A stretch of 64,000 bases of DNA from Chara braunii (taxonomy: Eukaryota; Streptophyta; Charophyceae; Charales; Characeae): the NCBI GenBank assembly GCA_003427395.1, contig BFEA01000250.1, forward strand, positions 1,802,769 through 1,866,768, in the 5' to 3' direction. A program made the position numbers and the translations under genes. Under the pieces are notes generated by a model. The model searched no databases and was not told the DNA's origin. It was given only the letters and a program-made list of their open reading frames with translations. Shown here piece after piece: positions 52,065-62,199 of the stretch; within the stretch, counting starts at the first letter, position 1; the number at the start of each line of letters is the position of its first letter.

Positions 52065-52760
52065 CTATGAACCACGCGAGCTCCTCCGCGTCTGCTTCAG
52101 CATGAGATGTATGTGTGAACTCGCCAATGGATGGCGGAGGAACGTGGGATATCGAAGGGGTATTCCCAGGTGGAGGGGTGGATGTAGAGATGGGAGCCGC
52201 GAAAATGGAGGAAGGGTCAAGGGATTAGACTCCAAGGAGATGAGCTCAATGTCTGTACAGAGGGGATCGTATCGAACAAGATCCATGCTGTTCACATAGT
52301 AGAGGGTGGCGTCCTCCTGATGCAGGAAGTGAGTGAACTAGCGGAGGGTGGTGATGGCAATGTCGAGTGGGACCCGGGCAGACGAGGGTCTTGGGGAGGT
52401 AGGTCGGGAGGGGTGTGGCCCGTGGTGCCAATGAAGGGGACTCGATAGGTCAGAACACACTTCGTTTTGAGAACGAGTGTTTCGGTCGCCCATTCGGCCT
52501 CTGTGCCACGAAACTTGTCGTGTCGCTCTCCGCTCTCCGATGGGGGGGAGTAAATAATTGCTGTGTCGCTCGCTGCTCGCTGCTCGTCGACGGGCGGGTG
52601 GGGGAGGGTAAGCAGCTGTCGTGGCACTCTTCGACACCAACTCGCCACAACATCATCTCATACTGTGGCTTTGGCCAGTGTGTTACAGCATTGGCCGCGC
52701 ACACTCACGAGCAGCAGCTGCCCAGGTTCAAACCCTGGCAGCAGCATGGATCCTGAATCT
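52065..52760 (-). pseudogene. Gypsy element 2 protease-RT linker remnant
   Basis: Minus-strand frames include LYYVNSMDLVRYDPLCTDIE, LISLESNPLTLPP and a Pro/Ser-rich stretch. At about 52,430-52,500 the sequence reads AEWATETLVLKTKCVLTYRV. I see no gag helices, zinc knuckle or DTG/DSG loop, so the element appears to pass from leader to mid-pol through a deletion. Confidence 0.5.
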
Positions 52761-52832
52761 TGATATAGTGGGGCAGCATGGCGCGTGCGCGCGAGCGTCG
52801 GCCTTGGGCTTGGCGGTTGCGCACGCACGCAG

Positions 52833-53115
52833 AGACGTGTCACGTTTTTCTGTTGCCTAACACGTATTGGATTCTCCTGCTGCGACATCTTCGCAGCTGC
52901 TGTTTTCTCCCATTTTTTCACACTGTTCGGGATTGCAGCGCTTGTGCTGCCTTGCGGGAAGGGATGGGTGGGAGCGGGAACATGCAGACATGTGTCACAT
53001 TTTTCTGTTGCCTGACACGTGGCGGATTCTCCCGCTGCGGCACCTCCGCAGCTGCTGTTTCTCCCTTTTTTTCCCACTGTTCGGGATTGCTACGCTTGCG
53101 CTGCCTTGCGGGGAG
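52833..53115. repeat. ~142-bp tandem duplication in the gypsy 2 leader
   Basis: CACGTTTTTCTGTTGCCTAA...GCTGCCTTGCGGGAAGGGATG is repeated once as a second copy ending just before the primer site. By position it is untranslated leader. Confidence 0.8.
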
Positions 53116-53137
53116 GGATGGATGGGAGTGGGAATTG

Positions 53138-53155
53138 TTCCCGTTCTGATACCAG
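53138..53155 (-). other. Initiator-Met tRNA primer-binding site of gypsy 2
   Basis: On the minus strand, TGGTATCAGAACGGGAAC begins within a few bases of the LTR end. TGGTATCAGA is the standard plant-type primer site complementary to initiator tRNA-Met. Confidence 0.88.
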
Positions 53156-53515
53156 TTTGACGGACCCGCCAGGATGGCGGTCCGTCAGGATCAAGACGTA
53201 AGGATGAGGATGATGGAGCTGGAGCTGGAGCTGGAAGGGACAGCGCAGCTCCAACACAGACTCAACACGCATGCACTCCAAACTGTGCAAATGAAGAATG
53301 AGCTGAAAACAGACTGCAGCTGGGGTATACCACCAGCGGATTGACTGGACTAGACTGGACTGGGCGGGTACCGACAGTGGTACCGGGCAGGACTGGACTG
53401 GACCGAATGAGCACACAGCCTGTGGGGTCAGGCCACGGTCTGGTCCCACAGGCAGAACAGGCAAAATAGCCGGATAGCCTTGGCTCTAGGCCAGGGCAAC
53501 TAGAGGCACGCTGCA
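53156..53515 (-). repeat. 5' LTR of gypsy element 2
   Basis: Direct repeat of 45,328-45,685, ending CTGCA before the ACATA target duplication. The inner end reads TTTGACGG instead of TGTGACGG. Confidence 0.88.
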
Positions 53516-53520
53516 ACATA

Positions 53521-54011
53521 GCTGATTGACAAAGAAACCAGGGAGTACCTTTAGGAGCAGTGGAAAAGGAAAATGAAAAGAAGTGCGTTGGTGGAGGCTT
53601 ATATTTGTTATGTACCTTCAATTGAGTGGTTGGTTTGATAATTGAAATGGTTTTCAGGTTTGTTTTGTGAGAGTGAGTGGTATTTCCTATCAAGTGGGCC
53701 AAGTGCGTTGCTGAACTTGCGATGCAATCTCTCCAGAGAGCTGTGTTTTTTGTTCCAAGCTCGAGCGCCACTTTTTAACTGCTGTTGTTATGCAAACGGA
53801 GATGGAATGGGCCCATGTGGCTGAATGGTGCAAATAATACATGCGGCGCATCACGTGCGTGCGAGTTGTGCATGTGCGCCGGAGCACACACGGGCAAGCG
53901 TGCATTTACAAACAAAAGGGCAGGCTGTGGTAACCAAATGTGTCCCTCCCTTTTGAAAATTTTAAGTGCATAGAAAAAAAATAATTTGGGGCCACGTCGT
54001 TCTCATTGGAT
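53521..54011. other. Intergenic, no gene recognised
   Basis: Short frames without recognisable features. Confidence 0.4.
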
Positions 54012-54515
54012 CTAGTCTCTTTTCCCAAAGGTCCCCTGCAAAGAATTAGCAGGGGGATCCCATGCAAACGGAAGGACATTCATCATACTGCTGAAGGAAT
54101 ATGAGCAGGCCAGCAATATATTCTGTATTCGGATTCAGGTGTGTGTTCCAAGAGTTATGGGTTACAGACTTACTACAAACACTACGGTAGCCGTCTCGTT
54201 CTTTTGTTTTTCCTTTTCTTATGTGCAGTGGCCCTAAGGGCCTCACTCCACTTATCACAAAAGAAAAAGATATGGCTTGTATGGTTCCAGTTTCTAGGAG
54301 GAGATCCATTCTAGTTTTGCACATTTGGTGAGTAGTGAAGGGAAGCCCTGAAAATCACATGCCGATCAGTAACCCATAACTGCTGAAACACGGACCTGAA
54401 TTCGAAGCTACACCATATATAGCTGGCCTGCTCCCTCCTTACTACATCTCCAGCGATTACCCTTCACCTTCCGAAAGGACTTCTGCTAATTTTTGGCAGG
54501 GGGCTTTTGAAGTAC
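54012..54515. mobile_element. ~500-bp inverted-repeat element
   Basis: The outer arm CCCCTGCAAAGAATTAGCAG (left) and its partner CCCCCTGCCAAAAATTAGCA (reverse complement of the right) are matched. A further inner arm GAGCAGGCCAGCAATATAT...GTTATGGGTTACAG at 54,101-54,168 pairs with 54,370-54,436. It contains a copy of the TTTTGCACATTTGGTGAGTAG end motif. The inner arms include a degenerate tRNA B-box region related to the SINE family. No coding capacity. Confidence 0.65.
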
Positions 54516-54534
54516 CGGCATGGCTTTTCTGAAT

Positions 54535-54603
54535 AATGTGAAAGGGCTCTTTGCTTCCTCTCTCTCTCTCTCTCTCTCTCTCTATGAAAGGGCTCTTTGC
54601 TTC

Positions 54604-54645
<42 letters not shown>
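54535..54645. repeat. 45-bp duplication with (CT)n
   Basis: TGAAAGGGCTCTTTGCTTCC followed by a CT run occurs twice in succession. Confidence 0.88.
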
Positions 54646-54647
<2 letters not shown>

Positions 54648-54872
54648 GTGTATACACATCATGGTTGCTTTTTCTTCTTCTTCTTCTTCTTCACCGCACT
54701 GTGCAGTGCACTTCATCTACGCGCCGCAAGTATGGTTCGAAGTCATTGAAGTACATGTTTCCTCATTACCACGTGTATGTCTCAAAGTCCACAGTATCCA
54801 AAAAAGAGAGCAGGGGAGAATAGACTGTTGGAAGGAGAAGCGTAAGTCCCTCTTCTCCTTCAGGCTCCCCAC

Positions 54873-55060
54873 CTCTGCCACGTCAGCAATCTGTACTTAA
54901 TCCGCCATGTCAGCAATATGCCCACAATGTGTCACGTCAGCAATATGCACTCAATGTGCCGCGTCAGCAATATGCACTCAATGTGCCACGTCAGCAATAT
55001 GCACTCAATGTGCCACATCAGCACTACGCACTCAATGTGCCACGTTAGCACTCCGTGTAA
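54873..55060. repeat. 27-bp tandem array of CACGTCAGCA sites, seven copies
   Basis: The unit GTGCCACGTCAGCAATATGC plus ACTCAAT repeats about seven times. The best-conserved part, CCACGTCAGC, is TGACGTGG on the other strand, a bZIP-type ACGT-core site (G/C-box hybrid, also the plant ER-stress element). No adjacent gene start is visible. Confidence 0.85.
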
Positions 55061-55193
55061 CAGGTGGACGATGTGGGAGCAGCCCCTAGCAGATAAACGA
55101 CCTCCAACAGCGAGCAGAATTGGCCGTAGCTTGGCATCTGAAGAAACCAAGTACGTATGCACAACAACTCACATCATCCACACTCTCTCCCTC

Positions 55194-55194
55194 N

Positions 55195-55227
<33 letters not shown>
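55194..55227. repeat. Poly(T) tract adjoining an ambiguous base
   Basis: One N followed by more than 30 T residues; a homopolymer assembly weak spot. Confidence 0.9.
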
Positions 55228-56124
55228 CGGCGCATCTGCAATCAGCGCACTGCACTGCGCAGCGCACCTCACCTATGCGCCGCAAGTGGTGCAAAATCAA
55301 ACTTAGTAAACAGATCATGGGCTCGATTCCTGATGGAATGAAGGTCAAGAAAGTAATGCTCGGATCCTGATGAAACGAGGTCAAGGAAATTACGTTGCGG
55401 GCTACCCCCTTTAGAAAAAGAAAAAACGAAGAAAAAAAAAAGGTAAGAGCCCACTTTTCCGACAGTGAAATTCAGACAGCCACTTCATCAAAGGGTTAAC
55501 AGAAGGGGAGTCTTAGGAGAGCCATTATTATACTGAAGTCCGATCTCTTTACTTCGTAGCATTATTATATTTAGTACTCTCGTATCCGCAGCTATGAAGT
55601 TATATCATGTCATATTTGTGATCGGCCTCGGCAACCACATGGGTTATGTTTTATGCTTTAAGTATTTGCTGCTGATTGTACCTGGAGTCGTTATATTTTA
55701 TAATATATATAAATCGATGTTTGTGACCCACGGAAAGGCTGCATAATCCTAACCCAGGCAGTGGAGGAAGTACAGTTGCCTTTGCAAGCAGCGGGGATCA
55801 TCCAGTGGAAGGGTTGGGGTAATTGACTCCACAACTTGATGCTGCTGAGGAGGCAGTACGATGAAACCAATGATTGAGCAGTGCAGGCAGAGGGAGAGCC
55901 GTTGCACTGAGTTATAATCTTGGCACTTGGCGATGTACAGTGCCACCTGTAGTTGATCTCCTCCTCCTGTACCCTGCCATAGCGAGTCCATAGGTTAAAA
56001 AACTCAGGAGTGGATGCCATTAATGTGATGATAGGCGATAGTTCACTATTAACCACTCCACGCATGGTGTGCTTGAAGCTGCTTTTGTAGAACCGGGTCA
56101 TATTGCTTGCTTTGTAGATCCTTT
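55228..56124. other. Intergenic, no gene recognised
   Basis: A TGGGCTCGATTCCTG string near 55,318 resembles a tRNA B box and may mark a further SINE. Minus-strand frames at 55,691-56,101 (136 codons) and 55,749-55,991 (80 codons) are not recognised. Confidence 0.35.
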
Positions 56125-56175
56125 GGGACGCCCGTGAAAACTAAAATGACACAGAGAAGGTTAGCATGGCCACAT
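56125..56175 (+). pseudogene. U6 snRNA 5'-part fragment
   Basis: CTTTGGGACGCCCGTGAAAA then CTAAAATGACACAGAGAAGG and TTAGCATGGCC follow the order of U6 snRNA (CTTCGGGGACATCCGATAAAATTGGAACGATACAGAGAAGATTAGCATGGCC is known in plants, cited here only by its blocks ACAGAGAAG and TTAGCATGG). The 3' half is replaced by unrelated sequence. No upstream USE/TATA promoter is seen, so it is a retro-copied pseudogene. Confidence 0.7.
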
Positions 56176-56344
56176 AAAAACATAAAAATGATGTGGGTGT
56201 ATGGCCATGACCAGGGCTGGTATAGTTTGGCTGTAGTGCCCAGTGATTTTGCCAGCGAGAGTTTGGCAGTGCCCGACGCCTGCCAGTTGCCTTGCAAAAG
56301 CAGTTGAGTGACGGCTAGAAAGATCATTTCTCCCGCAGTCAAGT

Positions 56345-56855
56345 CGACTTAGCGAGAGTGCTCTCTCCTGCTGTCATATTCCACAGGAGCCCTTTGGCAT
56401 TGCATTTCTTTTTCCTCATCTTTTTTTTTTTTTTTTTTTTTTAAATTGGGGCATGTGCCATATCCCCTTACGAGTCCTCCACCTTGACCTTCCTCTTGTC
56501 AATTTTACCGGGCACAGGCCCACTCCCCCCAGTCCTGCCTTAGTGTTAAAGGTCAGCAAGTGGGCTTGAAGCACATAGCCTTCAGACAGTGACAAGACCC
56601 ATAAGAAGGACAAGCACATAGCCTTTAGTGAGCAGCTATACCATAAACCGACTTAGTGAGCGTGGTGTTCTGCTCTTATATACCGTAGGACCCCACTGGC
56701 TTTGCATTTTTTTCCCCCTCGTTCTTTTTTTGTATTTTTGTAATGGGGTATATTGTCATAACCTCTTATGAGAGACCTTCACCCTAACCTTCCTTTCGTC
56801 AATTCTACCTGCCCCCCCTACTTTCCCCAGTCCTACCTCAGTGTCTACCACTCAG
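56345..56855. repeat. ~305-bp diverged tandem duplication
   Basis: CGACTTAGYGAGNGTG...CTTTTTTTT...CCTTGACCTTCCTCTTGTCA...CCCCCCAGTCCTGCCT at 56,345-56,545 is repeated with changes at 56,650-56,850. Confidence 0.7.
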
Positions 56856-57480
56856 GACTATCACCCCGCGACCATCTTAGCGGAGGGACATGACCAGACT
56901 GCGGTTCTGTTCTGGAAGGGGCCTTATAACCATAGGGCTCTAAGTGAGATTTATGTACTGCCACTCTCCCAAAAATAGAGGTGTGTTTATTTTTCCAAGC
57001 CACAAACTTCCCAAGAGGCGGGTAGAGGCACCATTGGTTGTTATCTAATGGTTTCCTATATGGGGCTACTTTCACCCTCAGCACTTCAGCCGCCTCATCC
57101 AATGGAATGAGCAGAGAACTTGCAAACTTCTTTTTTTCAGCTCTCCCTATCGAAGTGGATTTCATGTTTTCTGCCTCGATAAGTTAATAAAAACTGTGTA
57201 GCCAAGCCATCCCTGTGTACATGAGACCCAGCCTTCCAGTCAGCTTGACGTAATCAAGCAACTGGCTGTTTGAGTATTCTCCATTTATGGTCATTCATAA
57301 GCAGCCCTTTAAATGAAGGGCTAGGTCTGATTGGCTGGTTGTTGTCTGCATGTTTAGGAAATCGGCCTTGCTCAGCATGCTGTTCACATTTGGAGAGTGG
57401 TAAATTGAGAAGTTTTTTAAGAGTGGGTGGATTCCCTATTGAATCACCGTCTTCTCTAGCAAAGGGAGAGTGTCAGGGTC
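56845..57480 (-). pseudogene. Unrecognised minus-strand coding-like segment
   Basis: Frames at about 57,250-57,480 (NPPTLKKLLNLPLSKCEQHA, SFKGLLMNDHKWRILKQ) and 56,845-57,165 (VAPYRKPLDNNQWCLYPPLG, KFVAWKNKHTSIFGRVAVHK) have non-repetitive protein-like composition. They are likely parts of one broken gene, perhaps transposon-borne. I cannot name the family. Confidence 0.35.
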
Positions 57481-58109
57481 TCCTTTTTTTGGGCAGGGTT
57501 TGGGTAGAGTCTTTGTGGACGTATTTGTGCATAGGGTGGTTTTAACTGTTCCGTGCAGTGGTTAGGCAAAGTGGAGCAAGCGTTTGAGGATCCCAAACCC
57601 CACCAGTACCTCGCCCAGCCATCGATGCTGACCCTAAAATCACCTTGCGCACTGAAAAAAAAGCGATCTAGCGTGGGCCTTCTTTTGGCTGGGGCCACCA
57701 GCCATTTCAGTTTGGTACCCGACCCCTGAAAGATGCGGCCGTTAACGAGCCGGATGTTTGCTTTTCAAGCGGGGAAAGGTACTGGCGGATGTTGGCCTAA
57801 GGTGCGATCTGGTAGGCAGCCCAGGGGATAGATGGGTGCCCGGCTAGGCTACCAGCCGGGCGGCCTGGGTCCCGGGTGGCCAGCCCGTGCAGGGACCAAG
57901 GAAGGTCCCAGCAGAAAGAAAAAAAAAAATCAAAAAATCCAAAAAAAAACAATGTTATGCAGAAAAATAAAATGAACAATCGTTGCCTCAGGGTCACATT
58001 GAAATGCTTCACCCTATTAAAAAAAAAAAAAAAAGGTAAAAACCTATATATATTTGTGAGATCACTGACACAGTTACACTTGGTTGTGGAAAGCATCGAC
58101 TTTGTTGAC

Positions 58110-58462
58110 ATCACTTCAACCGTATAATTTTTCGGACCCGCTGTCGGCAGGGATGCCACCTGTATCCGGATTGTGAACATCCTCTACATCCAGATGCAGT
58201 ATGTCCCATCTGTGCCTGCGGGTGCTATAGTGAATGTGCACTTAACTGTGATGGTGAACGTCCCACAATCGTTATGGCCTGCAAGCGGCATGCCCTCTGT
58301 CGTGCATGCTTCAGAGGCATGGTTAATGCTAGCCGCCCTGGCTCCTGCTGTGACGAAGTTGCTTACCTGAATGGTTTTCGTCCTGTAGATCAGCGGGAGG
58401 GCTGCTACCATCGCCCGCATCCTTATGACAGTTCTCCTATCTGTCGTGAGGGTCTTACTTAG
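58110..58462 (+). CDS. Small cysteine-rich RING-like reading frame
   Basis: A plus-strand frame open from about 58,110 to the TAG at 58,460-58,462 encodes about 117 residues with some 18 cysteines. In order: CRQGCHLYPDCEHPLHPDAV, CPICACGCYSECALNCDGER, then PTIVMACKRHALCRACFRGM, a GSCCDE pair, and GCYHRPHPYDSSPICREGLT-stop. CPIC followed later by C-x2-H-x2-C-x2-C is the arrangement of RING-type zinc fingers (E3 ubiquitin ligases), although spacing is unusual and the final pair is CC. A CTGTCGGCAG just before GGATGCC could be a 3' splice site, so this may be a terminal exon. A domesticated or transposon-derived zinc finger is an alternative. The natural start is unknown. Confidence 0.45.
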
Positions 58463-58479
58463 ACGTACCTTGCACCCTG

Positions 58480-58775
58480 ACAAAAATGTGCAGGTGCGCT
58501 GAAAAGAGTGTACAAGAATGTGCAAAGGTGGGGAACCCTTCACTAAAACTGCAAAACTGTGAAGAATGCAGTAAAAGAACAACATAAGTTTGTGTCATCT
58601 TACTTTGTTTGTACCCTGCACCCTAACACCCTCAAAAGAAAAGTCCGAAGGGTGAAAATGAAGATGAAAAATGAAGAAGGAAGTGCAGGTGCGCTGGAAA
58701 GTGAACGTGGTAGACTTTTCACCAAAACTGCAAAACTGTGAAAGAAAGAAGAATGCAGTGAAAGAAAGAAGATGT
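58480..58775. repeat. Two related ~95-bp segments
   Basis: TGCAGGTGCGCTG then AAAACTGCAAAACTGTGAA and GAATGCAGTRAAAGAA occur at about 58,487-58,580 and 58,684-58,775. Confidence 0.7.
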
Positions 58776-59166
58776 TTGGGTCACTTTTTTATTTTTTCTC
58801 CCTCTGCCTATCAGTTTTCCTTTCTGCTCCTCTCTCTTGTGTTTAACACCTCTTCCTTCACTCTGCCTCTTTCCCATAGCGTGCAAGTGGGCTGTTATGG
58901 CATACGGGGATGGGGGCAGCTCGGGCTCAACTTCATCAACGTGGCGAGCCTTGTACGTTAGAGGCATAGTGGAGGAGGCGTCAAGAAGACTGAGAAACTG
59001 AATGATTTCAATGTGTCTTTGTTTTTTATTTTTATCCTTTGATTCAGTGTAACTTTTTTTTGTAAAACACTGAAAGAAATAATAATACTGTGAAACAAAG
59101 AATAAGAGGACACTGTTTTGTGTCATTCTGGTTTGTCTGTCTCTTTGCCTTTCTGTCCTTTCATTT

Positions 59167-59324
59167 TTCTTTTCTTCGCTCATCTTATTTCTTCTTCTAC
59201 TTCACGTGCTTACGCTCTTAGTCAATAGTTCTGTGACAATGTATATTCTTTTCTTCGCTCATCTTATTTCTTCTTCTACTTCACGTGCTTACGCTCTTAG
59301 TCAATAGTTCTGTGACAATGTATA
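59167..59324. repeat. Perfect 79-bp tandem duplication
   Basis: Units at 59,167-59,245 and 59,246-59,324 (TTCTTTTCTTCGCTCATCTT...GTGACAATGTATA) are identical. Either a very recent duplication or an assembly artefact. Confidence 0.95.
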
Positions 59325-59516
59325 GCCACAGCCCCTCGTTTGTTGTCCTCTTCTCCCTCTCTGCCTACGGTTTACCGGGCAGCTCTGTTTGACTATATAT
59401 ATACATGTATATATTTTTTAAATTCTTTTTGTCCCGGCCTGGCAAGTGAACCCAGGGCACTCTAGTAGCCTAGGTGCCCGGATGATTATGATTCCAGAGG
59501 ATGATCTAGAATTGAT

Positions 59517-59996
59517 TCAGTTGCATTTGTTCAATTTTATTATAACTAGATGATACAGTGATTGTACCCGCCACAACTCATTTCTGTTGGTCGTGCTGCT
59601 CATCTGGATGCTTTGTAGAGCAGTCTTAAAGCCCTGCGCTCCCGTCCCACCTAGCCCNCCTCCGGNCTGGTTGGCTGGCCTGTTCGACCAAAGCACACCT
59701 CCTGCGTAGCCTCTGACACCTCGGGTGCTTCCGTCTCTCCTCTTTGTTTTTTTGTTTCAGTTGCATTTGTTCAATTTTATTATAAGTAGATGATAGAGTG
59801 ATTGTACCCGCCACAACTCATTTCTGTTGGTCGTGCTGCTCATCTGGATGCTTTGTAGAGCAGTCTTAAAGCCCTGCGCTCCCGTCCCACCTAGCCCTCC
59901 TCCGGCCTGGTTGGCTGGCCTGTTCGACCAAAGCACACCTCCTGCGTAGCCTCTGACACCTCGGGTGCTTCCGTCTCTCCTTTTTGTTTTTTTGTT
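59517..59996. repeat. 240-bp tandem duplication, nearly identical
   Basis: Sequence from TTCAGTTGCATTTGTTCAAT repeats with a period of exactly 240 bp and very few differences. The first copy has two N positions. Confidence 0.95.
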
Positions 59997-60107
59997 CCCC
60001 CCCCCCCCCTTTTCAAACAAGAGTTTGGCTGACAGAATACTGGAGCTCTAGGGGTTGACTGTATGGTGGGCCCACTTGAAGTTGTTAGAGGCTTCTGCAT
60101 ATTTTTA

Positions 60108-60190
60108 AAAGTGGACCATCCCCGATTAATCCGTGTCATCCTTGCACGGGGACCATGCTAAGCTTCTCTTTAACAGATGCCCCGAAGGAC
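60108..60190 (-). pseudogene. U6 snRNA retro-pseudogene
   Basis: The minus strand carries CCTTCGGGGCATCTGTTAAA, then AGAGAAGCTTAGCATGGTCC, GCAAGGATGACACGGATTAA and a final ATGGTCCACTTTT. This covers nearly the whole of U6 in order, but lacks the AATTGGAACGATAC part next to the ACAGAGA box. No promoter is evident. Confidence 0.85.
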
Positions 60191-60267
60191 AGTTGTGAGA
60201 GGTGCATGTCGTTTTTGGGGCCACGAATTGCAGTGCCTTAATATAATAAAAAAATAATATAATAAAC

Positions 60268-60303
60268 AAAAAACTGGACCATGCTTGATTTATGTTTGTC
60301 GTC
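60268..60303 (-). pseudogene. Second U6-derived 3' fragment
   Basis: The minus strand reads GGACGACAAACATAAATCAA then GCATGGTCCAGTTTTTTG, resembling the U6 3' end (GGATGACACGCACAAATCGAG then ATGGTCC). It lies 80 bp from the longer U6 pseudogene on the same strand and is followed by a T/G homopolymer on the plus strand (60,307-60,341). Confidence 0.55.
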
Positions 60304-60954
60304 CTTTTTTTTTTTTTTTTTTTTTGGGGGGGGGGGGGGGGACAAATGCTCCAGTCTATTCGTGGGGAGCAGCATGTGCTGTGAACCAGGCCCAGCGTCC
60401 CATATAGAGTTACACAAGTCATTTGAGATACTGGGGCCATTACCTGGCTTCGGCTGAGAATCAATCTGAGAACCTATTCAGAACTATTGAAGAAATTCAA
60501 GAGGTTGAAAAACTACTATTTCAAAATGCATGCCTGCAGAGTGCAAAGACACAATAGGCACCATGAGGGTAAGTAGGTGGATTGTAGAGGCTAGGGGAGG
60601 GAGGGAGACCCCACTGGTGGCCCCCAGTGTTTCTGCCCCCAATACCCGACCCTGCTGCAGGAAAGATACGGAAGGGTAGACTGGATGGATATGGGACACT
60701 GGACCCGGTTTCCAGTACAATGGCGTCACTTTCAAGATGTTCTGTTTTGCAAAGATGTATTTAAGGGACGCTGGACCCGGTTTCCAGCAGGTGTTGCTCC
60801 CCACCAATAGATGGAGCAGCCCGCCAGGCAAAGCCTCGATCCCGGTGGTTCTCTTACCACCACCAGGATAGAGGCCTTGCACAAATGCTAAGAACCCCTA
60901 GACTCCCAAATAAAACTCTCTAAAACTATCCAACACTGTCTTATTCCCTGTCGG

Positions 60955-62190
60955 GCTCTCCCAGGCCTCACACTCCCACTCGGCTAGGTTACAAAGCAAC
61001 ACTACTCACCCCAGCTCCGGCTAGCGTCGTCCCAACAGCAACCCTTGGTTGTCCCTTGGAATGCCCACTCCAAAGCATCCCCAGATCTCTCTACCAGGCC
61101 TCACGCTCCTGCAGTCAGCAGGTTACAGGGCAACACCCCAGCACTGGCCAGCATCGTTCTGGCATCGAACAACCGCAGGCCCATGAATGTACCAGTATCA
61201 AACAGCCTAAAGCGTGTTTCTAGAAGTTCCCAAAATCCGAAAGCATTCTTTTTTTTTTTTTTAAGAGCAGAAAAAAAATTGAGATACCGGGATTTCAACC
61301 CGGCTTTGTCTGAAGAATAAGATCATGAGCAATTACTAGCCTATTCGCTGAAGAGGAGTTTTAGAAGCAAAAATTGCCATCCCAAAGGTCCTATAAATGT
61401 TCAAAACCCTTAGAAACCCTAGCAAATCCTTCTAAAAGTCTCCAACACTGTCTTAGTCCCTGCCGAGCTCTTCCAGGTCTCACACCCCCACCCGCTCGGG
61501 TTACAGGGCAACACGACTCATCCCAGCTCCGACCAGCGTGGTCCCAGCAGTAACCCTTAGTTGCTAGGGCAGTAACTCAAATGCCCACCAGCAGTAACTC
61601 AAATGCCCACCCCAAAGCATTCTGAGATCTCTCTACCAGATCTCACAGTCCTGCATCAGCAGGTTACAGGGCAACACCCCAGTACCGGCCAGCGTCGTTC
61701 TGGCATCGGACAGCTGCAGATCACTGAGTATCACAGTAATGAAGCCTCCTAAAATGAGTTGCTAGGGATCCCCAGAATCACAAATCATTCGTAAGACCGC
61801 GGTTTTCAAAGATTTGATCACGGAAATAGTCGGACCGAAAACAACCTACCTTTAGCAACTATCAGCAGCTCAACCCTATCCGCCTCTCTCCTATACCTTG
61901 ATACCCAATCTTTACCAGGCCTCCCAACCCCAACTGCTAGGTTACAGAGTGGCACGACCCACCCAGAAATCCCCCTACCTGCCAGGTTACAGGGCAAAAC
62001 GACCCCCCCCGGCTCCGGCCAGCGTCGACTAAGTATCAGTTCGTCAATAGATACTAGAGTGCCTTCCACCCCCGACAACTCCCCAGATCTCTCTACCAGG
62101 TCTCATGTTCCCGTACCGCTCGGGTTACAGGGCAGCGCGACCAAGCCCCAGCACCGATCAGCGTCGTTCTGACCTCGGCCATTCGCAAAC
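60955..62190. repeat. About seven copies of a dispersed ~80-bp unit
   Basis: TCTCTACCAGGTCTCAC, then a CWGCAGGTTACAGGGCAACA core, then CCCAGCNCCGGCCAGCGTCG occur near 60,960, 61,088, 61,470, 61,628, 61,910, 61,970 and 62,088, all in the same orientation. Longer segments (AACTCAAATGCCCACCCCAA) also repeat, suggesting several rounds of duplication. Function unknown. Confidence 0.85.
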
Positions 62191-62199
62191 CACTGGGAC

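Larger units (their letters stand above)
45323..53520 (-). mobile_element. Ty3/gypsy chromovirus insertion (element 2)
   Basis: LTRs of about 358 bp at 45,328-45,685 and 53,156-53,515 are direct repeats with TG...CA ends. They are flanked by the 5-bp duplication ACATA (45,323-45,327 and 53,516-53,520). An initiator-Met primer site abuts the right LTR, so the element runs on the minus strand. Pol order is RT, RNase H, integrase, chromodomain, which defines a chromovirus. gag and protease were not found between the leader and the RT linker. Later insertions are a LINE at about 48.39-50.44 kb and a short retroposon at 51,509-51,650. Confidence 0.9.

Noticed and set aside
61250-61330. tRNA gene or SINE (GCCGGGTTGAAATCCC on the minus strand)
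   Set aside because: The T-arm-like hairpin is good, but no convincing A box, anticodon arm or acceptor stem could be built.
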